This document shows, piece by piece, positions 6,839-12,236 of a stretch of DNA of 12,236 nt (the stretch's first letter is position 1; each line of letters opens with the position of its first letter). Under the pieces are notes generated by a model, which saw only the letters and a program-made list of their open reading frames with translations, did no database searches and had not been told where the DNA came from. The stretch is from Rhodoferax sp. UBA4409 (GTDB taxonomy: Bacteria > Pseudomonadota > Gammaproteobacteria > Burkholderiales > Burkholderiaceae_C), in NCBI GenBank assembly GCA_002390825.1, contig DGQR01000174.1, positions 1 through 12,236 of the forward strand, written 5' to 3'. Made by a program: the position numbers and the translations under genes.

Positions 6839-7297
6839 ATGCAAATCACTATTCTTGTCGGCACCGTCAATGGCAACGCCCAAAGCGTGGCCGAGGCGCT
6901 CCAGTTTTGTGCCGACGATATCGGCGCCACCATCGATGTCCTGCCGATGGACGGCCTCGACATCACCGTATTCGACACGCCTGGCACCTTCATCATCTGC
7001 ACCTCCACCACGGGCGCCGGTGACGTGCCGGGCAATGCGGTGGGATTGCTCAACAGCCTGGATGTACAAGCCAAATACCTCGGGCACGTGCGCTACGGCT
7101 TGGTTGCGCTGGGCGACAGCAGCTATGGCGACAGCTTTTTGGGTGGCGGCAAACAATTCGACGCCAAGTTGCAAGACCTGGGTGCCCGCAAAATGGGCGA
7201 CATCTGTGTGCTCGACGCCATGGAAACCATGACCCCTGAAGACGATGCTGTGGCCTGGCTCCAGGGCTGGGCGGTCGAGTGGGCGACACTTAAGTAA
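6839..7297 (+). CDS. MioC-like flavodoxin-domain protein, 152 aa
   Basis: A short-chain flavodoxin, a cytoplasmic FMN-binding electron carrier. The FMN phosphate loop is 'VGTVNGNAQSVA' (7-18) after strand 1. The second FMN loop is 'STTGAGDVPGN' (56-66), and the third is 'LGDSSYGDSFLGGGKQFD' (91-108), the pattern seen in MioC and in the flavodoxin domains of sulfite and cytochrome P450 reductases. The C-terminal helix ends in 'AWLQGWAVEWATL'. ATG 6839 is chosen because the flavodoxin strand begins immediately; the Shine-Dalgarno is weak. Partner reductase and acceptor cannot be told from context. It is followed by a repeat element and then the CoA transferase gene, so operon membership is uncertain. 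Confidence 0.9.
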   Translation: MQITILVGTVNGNAQSVAEALQFCADDIGATIDVLPMDGLDITVFDTPGTFIICTSTTGAGDVPGNAVGLLNSLDVQAKYLGHVRYGLVALGDSSYGDSFLGGGKQFDAKLQDLGARKMGDICVLDAMETMTPEDDAVAWLQGWAVEWATLK

Positions 7298-7353
7298 CAA
7301 ATATGCCGCTAGCGCTGGCAGAATAAGCGCCTCTAGCTTCTTTATTGATAGCA
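7298..7353 (-). repeat. Short dispersed hairpin repeat, copy 1
   Basis: Read on the minus strand, this 56-base element aligns without gaps to 10488-10543, with 33 of 56 identical positions. Shared blocks are TGCT, AGCT, GCGC-(2)-ATTC, GCGC-(1)-AG and ATTTG. The centre folds as GCGCT/AGCGC with a nine-base loop. It fills almost exactly the gap between two genes. From memory it resembles a short intergenic repeat abundant in Comamonadaceae genomes (not verified). Confidence 0.7.
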
Positions 7354-7357
7354 AACC

Positions 7358-8272
7358 ATGCCCCTCCAAGCCGCACCCCCTGCACAACGCCTGCGCCCTC
7401 TCAAGGGCACCCGCATCCTGAGCCTTGCGCTCAATCTGCCCGGCCCTGCGGCGCTGATGCGCTGTCGCGACATGGGTGCGACCTGCATCAAGCTCGAGCC
7501 GCCCGCACCGGCAGGCTCAAGGGCAGGCGCTTCCGGCGATCCGATGGGGCTTTACAACCGCAAGGCTTATGACGTCATGCACCAGGGCATGCGGGTGGTT
7601 GCCGCGGACTTGAAGACCGAAGCCGGTCAGCGCGCCCTGCACAAAGAGCTGGCCAAAGCGGATGTGCTGCTCACCTCCTTCCGCCCCAGCGCCCTCAAAA
7701 AGCTGGGCCTGGAGTGGAAAACCCTGCGCAAACAATACCCCGGGCTATCAATGGTCGCCATCGTCGGGGCACCGGGTGCCCGCGCAGAAGAGCCCGGGCA
7801 CGACCTCACCTACCTGGCTGAAAACGACCTCGTCACCGGCCTGGAAATGCCCCCCACCCTATATGCAGACATGGGCGGCTCACTGATGACCAGCGAGGCC
7901 GTGCTGCAAACCCGCATCCTCAGCCAAGCCAAAGGGAAAGGGGTCTTCCTTGAAATCGCGCTGTCTGATGCTGCGGGCTACCTCGCGCTGCCGCGCAGCT
8001 GGGGCTTGACCCAAACGGGTGCCGCCGTGGGTGGTGGCCATGCCGGATACCGGGTCTACCCCTGCAAAGACGGAAGAGTCGCCATGGCGGCTTTGGAGCC
8101 CCATTTTTCGGACCGCTTGGGCGCGGCGGCCGGTCTGCGACAATCGCACCCCTTGGCGATGATGACCCCAGAGGCCCACGCCACTGTGGCCGCCTTTGTG
8201 GCCGGACAAACCCGCGAGCAGCTAGACCTGCTTGCACACACCCAAGATATACCGCTGTTCACGCTGGCTTGA
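7358..8272 (+). CDS. CoA-transferase family III (CaiB/BaiF), AMACR-like, 304 aa
   Basis: Family III CoA transferases and alpha-methylacyl-CoA racemases act on acyl-CoA thioesters. N-terminal hallmarks are present: 'PLKGTRILSL', 'GPAALMRCRDMGATCIKLE' (29-47) and 'DLKTEAGQRAL' (84-94). 'GHDLTYLAENDLVTG' (147-161) carries H148, and 'YADMGGSLMTSE' (169-180) carries D171. These match the His/Asp acid-base pair of the racemase subgroup (GHDINY and GDFGGGS in known AMACRs), so racemase-like chemistry is more likely than CoA transfer. At 304 aa it is shorter than the usual 360-400; the C-terminal part after 'YRVYPCKDGRVAMAALEPHF' is abbreviated. ATG 7358 lies directly after the repeat element, which must therefore hold its ribosome site; none is obvious. 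Substrate unknown. Confidence 0.88.
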   Translation: MPLQAAPPAQRLRPLKGTRILSLALNLPGPAALMRCRDMGATCIKLEPPAPAGSRAGASGDPMGLYNRKAYDVMHQGMRVVAADLKTEAGQRALHKELAKADVLLTSFRPSALKKLGLEWKTLRKQYPGLSMVAIVGAPGARAEEPGHDLTYLAENDLVTGLEMPPTLYADMGGSLMTSEAVLQTRILSQAKGKGVFLEIALSDAAGYLALPRSWGLTQTGAAVGGGHAGYRVYPCKDGRVAMAALEPHFSDRLGAAAGLRQSHPLAMMTPEAHATVAAFVAGQTREQLDLLAHTQDIPLFTLA

Positions 8273-8309
8273 GCCTCTCGGGCCGGCGCAGCCCACTTTG
8301 CCAGACCTG

Positions 8310-9392
8310 ATGACTGTTGCCCGCCTACCCGCCCTTGCCTCGTTCCGGCTGATTGATATTTTGAAAGTGATTGCAGCCCAATGCATCGTGCTGCACCACT
8401 TTTCGGCCTATGGCCCGCTGTCAGAAGCAGCCTCTAGCGCCTTGCCCGAGGTATTTGAGTGGCTGTACGACAACGCCCGCATCGCGGTGCAAGTGTTTCT
8501 GGTGATTGCCGGCTATCTGGCCGCCCGCAGCTTCGCCCTCACCAAGCGGCCGGCCAGTAGCGTGTTCAGCGCGATCTGGCAGCGCTACCAGCGTCTCGCC
8601 CTTCCCTTTGTCGCTGCCTTGCTGCTCACGGTGGTCTGCGCGGCCATCGCCCGGCCTTACCTGTCGGCCGATGTGGTGCCGGCTGCGCCTACCCTGCCCC
8701 AACTGCTCGCCCATGCCAGCCTGTTGCACAGCGTGTTGGATGTCGAGTCTCTGTCTGCCGGTGTCTGGTATGTGGCCATCGACTTTCAGCTCTACGCCAC
8801 CCTGGCCCTGGTGCTGTGGCTGGGCGGCGGCAAGCGCTGGCTGAGCCTCGCGCTGGTTGCCTTGCTGTGTGCCGCATCCCTCACCTGGTTCAATGCCGAT
8901 GCGGATTGGGATATCTGGTCGGTGTACTTTTTCGGGGCCTACGGCTTGGGCGCCTTGGCCTGGTGGGCAGGTTTGCGCGCACGGCACGGCTGGTATGCGG
9001 TGGCGCTGTACGCCACGGCCCTCAGCGTCGGGTTGGCGTCACTGGCCATTAATTTTCGCGAGCGTATTGCCCTGGCCATCAGTGTGTCGGCCTTGCTGGC
9101 CAGCTTCGGCACTTGGCAACTGCGTCTGCCGCGCTGGCTTGACGCGGCAGTGAGCCTGCTCAGCCGCACGTCGTATGCACTCTTTTTGGTCCACTACGGC
9201 GTACTCTTGCTGGCCAATGCCACTTGGGCTGAAATCGGCTCCGACGATGGTGATGCCGCCCTCTTGTTCATGGCCGCCAGCTGGTTGGTGGCGCTGGGTA
9301 CCAGCCATTTGTTTCATACCCAGGTGGAACAACGCATCGCCCTCTGGCGCAGTGCGCCTGGCAGCGGCGTAGCGCCTCAGAGCGCCAAGTAA
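8310..9392 (+). CDS. Acyltransferase 3 family integral membrane protein, 360 aa
   Basis: Acyltransferase-3 (OafB/NodX-type) proteins move acetyl or other acyl groups onto surface sugars or lipids at the inner membrane. The N-terminus 'FRLIDILKVIAAQCIVLHHFSAYGPL' (12-37) carries the paired His (H29, H30) that marks the family. It is followed by 'IAVQVFLVIAGYLAARSFAL' and 'GVWYVAIDFQLYATLALVL' (151-169), the counterpart of the 'lWtLavE.qFYl' motif. Roughly ten hydrophobic helices follow, ending with 'TSYALFLVHYGVLLLA'. ATG 8310 puts the first helix at the right place; a longer in-frame start at 8232 would overlap the preceding gene and is rejected. No strong Shine-Dalgarno is visible. No surface-polysaccharide genes lie nearby, so the acceptor is unknown. 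Confidence 0.9.
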   Translation: MTVARLPALASFRLIDILKVIAAQCIVLHHFSAYGPLSEAASSALPEVFEWLYDNARIAVQVFLVIAGYLAARSFALTKRPASSVFSAIWQRYQRLALPFVAALLLTVVCAAIARPYLSADVVPAAPTLPQLLAHASLLHSVLDVESLSAGVWYVAIDFQLYATLALVLWLGGGKRWLSLALVALLCAASLTWFNADADWDIWSVYFFGAYGLGALAWWAGLRARHGWYAVALYATALSVGLASLAINFRERIALAISVSALLASFGTWQLRLPRWLDAAVSLLSRTSYALFLVHYGVLLLANATWAEIGSDDGDAALLFMAASWLVALGTSHLFHTQVEQRIALWRSAPGSGVAPQSAK

Positions 9393-9425
9393 AATCTATC
9401 CCTTCAACATCTAGAAAGACTCGCT

Positions 9426-10139
9426 ATGGGCGCGCAATGGAAAGCAAAGGGCAAGGCCCTGGTGGCCGATGCCAAAGGCCGGCTGTTTACCAAACTGGTG
9501 AAAGAAATTACGGTAGCCGCCCGCGGCGGCCCCGACCCGGCTGCCAACGCCAAACTGCGCCTGGTGGTCGAACAGGCCCGCAAGGTCTCGATGCCCAAAG
9601 AAACGCTGGAGCGCGCCATCAAAAAAGGTGCCGGCCTGACAGGCGAGGTCATCAACTACGAACACGTCATCTACGAAGGCTTTGCGCCACACCAGGTAGC
9701 GGTGATGGTGGAGTGCCTGACCGACAACGTGAAACGCACTGCCCCTGAAATGCGCGTGCTGTTCCGCAAAGGTCAGCTGGGCACCAGCGGCTCGGTGGCA
9801 TGGGACTTCAACCACCTAGGCATGATCGAAGCCGCACCCACTGCGGCCGACTCGGATGCTGAAGTGGCCGCGATTGAGGCCGGCGCACAAGACTTTGAAG
9901 CCGGTGATGAAGAAGGCAACACCGTGTTCTACACCGACCCGGCTGACTTGGACCTAGTGGCCCGCGCCCTGCCCAACTTCGGCTTCAACGTGCTGTCGAT
10001 GAAGCTGGGCTACAAGGCCAAAAATCCTGTCGACCCCACCAGCCTGAGCGCCGAAGCGCTGGAAGAAGTGGAAGCCTTCCTGGCCGCCATCGACGAAAAC
10101 GACGACGTGCAAAACGTCTACGTGGCGCTGGCGGGTTGA
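9426..10139 (+). CDS. YebC/TACO1-family protein, 237 aa
   Basis: The YebC/PmpR/TACO1 family is annotated as transcriptional regulators; more recent work ties members to translation of difficult stretches on the ribosome. Family blocks are clear: 'KGRLFTKLVKEITVAARGGPDPAANAKLR' (read as two adjoining motifs), 'MPKETLERAIKKGAG', 'VIYEGFAPHQVAVMVECLTDN', 'LGTSGSVAWDF' and 'DDVQNVYVALA' at the end. The N-terminus is MGAQWKAKGKAL rather than the MAGHSKWANIKHRK of canonical YebC. This resembles the YeeN-like second paralogue, so a canonical yebC probably exists elsewhere (inference). The start has an AGAAAGA site. Its TGA overlaps the TTG start of the next gene. Confidence 0.93.
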   Translation: MGAQWKAKGKALVADAKGRLFTKLVKEITVAARGGPDPAANAKLRLVVEQARKVSMPKETLERAIKKGAGLTGEVINYEHVIYEGFAPHQVAVMVECLTDNVKRTAPEMRVLFRKGQLGTSGSVAWDFNHLGMIEAAPTAADSDAEVAAIEAGAQDFEAGDEEGNTVFYTDPADLDLVARALPNFGFNVLSMKLGYKAKNPVDPTSLSAEALEEVEAFLAAIDENDDVQNVYVALAG

Positions 10140-10504
10140 AGCAGCTAACTGCCGCCACCCTGGCGGCACTCTGGGCGGCAGGGCTGGGTTGGGGCATCTT
10201 CCAACACCGCCTGCCGCCCTTGGTTTTGGGGCTTGCTCTTGCGCTAAATGTCGCGACCTTTGTCGCTTACTGGTTGGACAAACGCGCTGCCCGCGCCCGC
10301 CAATGGCGCATTCAAGAAAAAACTCTGCATTTGCTGGCCCTTGCCGGCGGCTGGCCCGCTGCAAGACTCGCGCAGCAAGTGTTGCGACACAAAACCGTCA
10401 AGCCCGGTTTTCAGTGGATGTATTGGCTGACGGTGTGGGCGCACCTCGCTGCACTGGTCGCCTACGTGTTCTGGGACCGGATCAAACTGCTCCTAAATTC
10501 ATAG
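10136..10504 (+). CDS. DUF1294 small membrane protein, 122 aa
   Basis: Three or four hydrophobic helices (about 5-22, 28-46, 64-80 and 96-113) surround the DUF1294 signature: 'YWLDKRAAR' (D48, K49), 'RIQEKTLHLLALAGGWPAA' with E61 and GGW, then 'RHKTVKPGF' (84-92). The family is widespread but uncharacterised; in other bacteria the domain is often fused to a cold-shock domain, which is absent here. The start is TTG 10136, overlapping the preceding TGA by the four bases TTGA, implying translational coupling with the YebC-family gene. The last five codons and the TAG stop lie inside the dispersed repeat (10488-10543), so the extreme C-terminus was probably set by the repeat. Confidence 0.88.
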   Translation: MKQLTAATLAALWAAGLGWGIFQHRLPPLVLGLALALNVATFVAYWLDKRAARARQWRIQEKTLHLLALAGGWPAARLAQQVLRHKTVKPGFQWMYWLTVWAHLAALVAYVFWDRIKLLLNS

Positions 10505-10543
10505 CTGCCCGCGCAGATTCCACGGGCGCCAGAGACAAATTTG
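10488..10543 (+). repeat. Short dispersed hairpin repeat, copy 2
   Basis: It matches copy 1 (7298-7353, opposite strand) over 56 ungapped bases with 33 identities. The core folds as GCCCG (10507-10511)/CGGGC (10523-10527). The arm bases differ from copy 1, but base pairing is kept in both, as expected for a structured repeat. It overlaps the last 17 bases of the DUF1294 gene. It may also act as a weak transcription barrier before the convergent lipoprotein gene. Confidence 0.7.
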
Positions 10544-10550
10544 ACCTAAA

Positions 10551-10988
10551 TTACTTCGAGACATCCTTACCTGGACACTTTTGCTTATCTTCCGACCAGC
10601 CGGAAACTCTAAATGCGACTCGCAGTTGTGGGCCGCTATTCACGATCGTTGCACTCCTACCAGCTTCTTCTTCGTGGCAGTACAAGGTGGTTGCTTGGGT
10701 TCCATCAAGTCGATCTTCCGCCCTTAGATAGCGCAACTTCCGAAGAGCCTCCTCCGCCTGGCTAGCTATCTTCCCCGCTTCAACACCTTCAGAATCAACC
10801 GCCAATGAAACAGCCGAGTCTTTGGCTAACTCGCTCGTGGCAGAGCGCACAGGTACTAGCAGCAAAGTCTGGAACTGAGTCAAATCTTGCTTAATTGCAG
10901 GCATACGCTGCGAGACGCTGTCGGCACAAGCGACAACTAACGAAAACAAGGGAACAAGAAGAATCCTGCTGTACAAGGAAGGCATCAT
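10551..10988 (-). CDS. Small putative lipoprotein, 145 aa
   Basis: The N-terminus is a lipoprotein signal: Met-Met, Arg8, a hydrophobic stretch ILLVPLFSL, and a lipobox VVAC ending at C21, so the mature protein should be acylated and membrane-anchored facing the periplasm. The mature part (ADSVSQRMPAIKQDLTQFQ...) has a helical segment at about 70-92 (KIASQAEEALRKLRYLRAE) and a C-terminal region with C104 and C138 that could form a disulfide. No family recognised. A longer in-frame start at TTG 11015 is rejected because ATG 10988 has an ideal AGGAGT site six bases away. The gene is on the same strand as the Rhs partner, about 170 bases downstream, and may be part of the same accessory island. 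Confidence 0.8.
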   Translation of the reverse strand: MMPSLYSRILLVPLFSLVVACADSVSQRMPAIKQDLTQFQTLLLVPVRSATSELAKDSAVSLAVDSEGVEAGKIASQAEEALRKLRYLRAEDRLDGTQATTLYCHEEEAGRSATIVNSGPQLRVAFRVSGWSEDKQKCPGKDVSK

Positions 10989-10994
10989 CTTTTT

Positions 10995-11000
10995 ACTCCT
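10995..11000 (-). promoter_or_regulatory. Ribosome binding site fixing the lipoprotein start
   Basis: AGGAGT on the minus strand lies six bases before ATG 10988. It argues for this start over TTG 11015, which has no such site. Confidence 0.75.
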
Positions 11001-11027
11001 GACTTTACTTTCCAAGAATAGTCAGAG

Positions 11028-11147
11028 CTACCCCCGGCGTTCCAAAAGCCAGAGACCATAACCACCCAATGCGATGCCACAAAGGCACGCCATCAGTTGC
11101 ACTTTTGAAACGCGGAAACATGGGCTTGGTATTGCGTAAAGACCCAC
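11028..11147 (-). other. Possible small membrane-peptide ORF (39 codons) in the gap 11001-11160
   Basis: The space between the lipoprotein and the Rhs partner has no convincing gene. One minus-strand frame opens at GTG 11147 with GAGG seven bases upstream and runs to TAG 11028-11030. It ends in a hydrophobic helix 'LMACLCGIALGGYGLWLLERRG'. An overlapping frame (ATG 11121 to TAA 11005) encodes 38 residues with another hydrophobic stretch. Either could be a remnant of a second small membrane protein or chance. Confidence 0.2.
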
Positions 11148-11160
11148 ACCTTGGCCTCAG

Positions 11161-11415
11161 CTAAGTCCGTAAGACGGCCCATCCGATCCAGCAACAAACT
11201 GCAAGTAAAAGCACAAGGCTTCCTTTACTGCAAAGCGTTTTGCCCTGATCGTCATATTGCCTAGGCGACAGTGACCAAAGCAGGCCAGCGCTAAGAAAGC
11301 GGTCAGAGCTACTGACGTCAGTACGCGCGAGATGCGTCGAGGCGTTGAGCCCAAGCACCCAGTAGATGACCCCACATAGGGTGCCCAGCACTGCAAGAAC
11401 GATTGAAATGTTCAT
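11161..11415 (-). CDS. Small two-helix membrane protein, candidate immunity protein for the Rhs tail
   Basis: 84 residues: a first membrane helix at about 3-22 (ISIVLAVLGTLCGVIYWVL), a polar loop (SSSDRFLSAGLLWSLSPRQYDDQGKTLC), and a second helix at about 66-82 (SLVLLLAVCCWIGWAVL). The start ATG 11415-11413 overlaps the Rhs stop TGA 11414-11412 as ATGA, with GGAG upstream inside the Rhs 3' end, so the two are translationally coupled. Known Rhs and other polymorphic toxins carry their immunity gene directly after the toxin tail; that position is the only support for an immunity role here. A membrane immunity protein would fit a toxin acting at or across the inner membrane (inference). No family recognised. 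Confidence 0.7.
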   Translation of the reverse strand: MNISIVLAVLGTLCGVIYWVLGLNASTHLARTDVSSSDRFLSAGLLWSLSPRQYDDQGKTLCSKGSLVLLLAVCCWIGWAVLRT

Positions 11416-12236
11416 TTACTCAAGTCTCCAAGATCAAAAGATGGCGTTAGAGGCACTGTGTAGTGGGGACCTAGACGCAAGCAGAACGAGCCATCGGACT
11501 TGATCGACGGACCGAAAAACAGACCTCCGCGCTTAGTCAGATTCGAACTTCCACCAGAAGGCACTGGGATACCTGGCGGTTGCGCTCCAGATCCAGAGCG
11601 AGAGCAAACATTCGGCGGAGTTGGCGGTGGTGCATCACAAATCTCGATGCCTCCACCAAGACTGAGTTCGGCACTTATCTGCGGGGAGCCACCTCCGCCC
11701 GTGATGCAAACAAAACCGATGCAGCCAAAAGCCGACACAGTCGGCGACGGTTTGCGGTGAGCTGCACCACTCCCGCTGCCTCCCATTAGTCCCATTGGAT
11801 CAACAAAGTTCAGCGGATCCCCCTCCACATATCCAAATCGATTCCATCCCCCCGCCAACCCAATCGGGTCCGGCTGGTCATACCTGCCCTGCTGCGGCCT
11901 GTAGGAACGGAAGTAGTTATAGCTCAGCTTCGCTTCCTCATCCCAATACTGCCCCGGGAACCTCAGGTTCACCGCAAAGCTCGGATTGGTTGCAGTGAGC
12001 AGTTTGGGTTGATTGGTGATCGCTGCTCTGGGATTAGTCGTGGCTTTGAGAACGCCCGTGGGTTTGTTCTCTCCGAAGGCGCTGTACGCCCTTTGCCAGA
12101 CGACCTTGTTGGTGTCGTCGGTGATGCTTCTGGGTGTACCCAGGTGGTCGGTGTGGACTGCGTAGAAGCGGTTGTTCTTGTACAGGCCTATGAGTTGGGC
12201 TGTTCCGGTTTCGGTAGCCTGTCCTGAGCCTGTCGA
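11412..12236 (-). CDS. Rhs/YD-repeat protein, C-terminal part (5' end beyond window)
   Basis: The frame is open without a stop from the right edge to TGA 11414-11412, giving the last 274 residues of a much larger Rhs protein. Residues (window numbering) 'YAVHTDHLGTPRSITD' (25-40), 'RFPGQYWDEEAKLSYNYFR' (92-110) and 'GRYDQPDPIGLAGG' (117-130) are the terminal Rhs core repeats. 'PLNFVDPMGL' (141-150) is the PxxxxDPxGL boundary where the aspartyl autoprotease of Rhs shells releases the C-terminal tip. The 124-residue tail is Gly/Pro-rich with five Cys (172, 177, 200, 211, 252) and blocks 'AFGCIGFVCITGGGG', 'LSLGGGIEICDAPPP' and 'GLFFGPSIKSDGSFCLRLGP'. I know no toxin family for it. Expect secretion or surface display. 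The 84-aa gene overlaps its stop. Confidence 0.93.
   Translation of the reverse strand, partial: STGSGQATETGTAQLIGLYKNNRFYAVHTDHLGTPRSITDDTNKVVWQRAYSAFGENKPTGVLKATTNPRAAITNQPKLLTATNPSFAVNLRFPGQYWDEEAKLSYNYFRSYRPQQGRYDQPDPIGLAGGWNRFGYVEGDPLNFVDPMGLMGGSGSGAAHRKPSPTVSAFGCIGFVCITGGGGSPQISAELSLGGGIEICDAPPPTPPNVCSRSGSGAQPPGIPVPSGGSSNLTKRGGLFFGPSIKSDGSFCLRLGPHYTVPLTPSFDLGDLSK
12216..12236. repeat. REP-like sequence inside the Rhs coding frame
   Basis: AGCCTGTC (12216-12223) and AGCCTGTC (12227-12234) are direct repeats separated by CTG. The outer part TCCTGAGCCTGTCGA looks like the core of a dispersed extragenic repeat common in proteobacterial genomes (a 'TGAGCCTGTCGAAGG'-type element, from memory). 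Here it is in frame in the Rhs gene and translates as STGSGQA. The window ends inside it. Confidence 0.4.

Noticed and set aside
5675..7387. A 570-codon minus-strand open frame covering the exonuclease and running antisense through the flavodoxin gene
   Set aside because: The upstream 200 codons lie opposite a clear flavodoxin and the repeat and read as non-protein-like. The exonuclease starts at 6739 or 6787.
11157..11396. 79-codon minus-strand frame overlapping the 84-aa membrane protein
   Set aside because: It is frame-shifted against the ATGA-coupled gene, which has the better start, ribosome site and membrane-helix pattern.
12009..12227. Plus-strand frame of 72 codons at the right edge
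   Set aside because: It lies opposite the Rhs frame, which has unmistakable Rhs repeats.
1..12236. CRISPR arrays, insertion sequences, rRNA genes or integrases
   Set aside because: No regularly spaced repeats, transposase or integrase frames, or rRNA-like sequence could be seen on either strand.

Overview
The window looks like a chromosomal segment of a betaproteobacterium, most likely Burkholderiales/Comamonadaceae (Rhodoferax-like). This rests on the GC-rich coding style, the gene set (AMACR-like CoA transferase, DUF1294 membrane protein, a second-type YebC/TACO1 protein, CheV) and two copies of a short hairpin-forming intergenic repeat of a kind I associate with that family. No database search was possible, so the placement is an inference.

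Layout. (1) 1-210: a strong terminator, a tRNA-Asn gene and a second terminator. (2) 234-3093: a tight same-strand cluster of four genes. It has a minimal J-domain cochaperone and three proteins I do not recognise (183, 250 and 405 aa), two of them with very acidic C-terminal tails. This is the best candidate for an undescribed functional unit. (3) 3106-3960 (minus): a fumarylacetoacetate hydrolase-family enzyme. (4) 4102-5055 (plus): CheV, a CheW-receiver fusion for chemotaxis. (5) 5082-6739 (minus): a two-gene unit of a DEDDh 3'-5' exonuclease and a YiiM-like MOSC protein. (6) 6839-10504 (plus): a MioC-like flavodoxin, a short AMACR-like CoA transferase, an acyltransferase-3 membrane protein, a YebC/TACO1-family protein and a DUF1294 membrane protein whose start overlaps the YebC stop. 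One repeat copy separates flavodoxin from CoA transferase. The other covers the end of the DUF1294 gene and supplies its stop codon.

(7) 10551-12236 (minus) is accessory and reads less GC-rich. It holds the C-terminal 274 residues of an Rhs/YD-repeat protein that runs off the right edge, ending in a PxxxxDPxGL boundary and a 124-residue variable tail. An 84-aa two-helix membrane protein gene overlaps it by ATGA. About 145 bp with no convincing gene follows, then a small lipoprotein. The Rhs tail plus the coupled membrane protein has the architecture of a polymorphic toxin/immunity pair; neither tail nor partner belongs to a family I can name.

Most of the middle is ordinary metabolic and housekeeping content. 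The unusual items are the J-domain cluster, the Rhs tail/partner pair and the short repeats that enter coding sequence.
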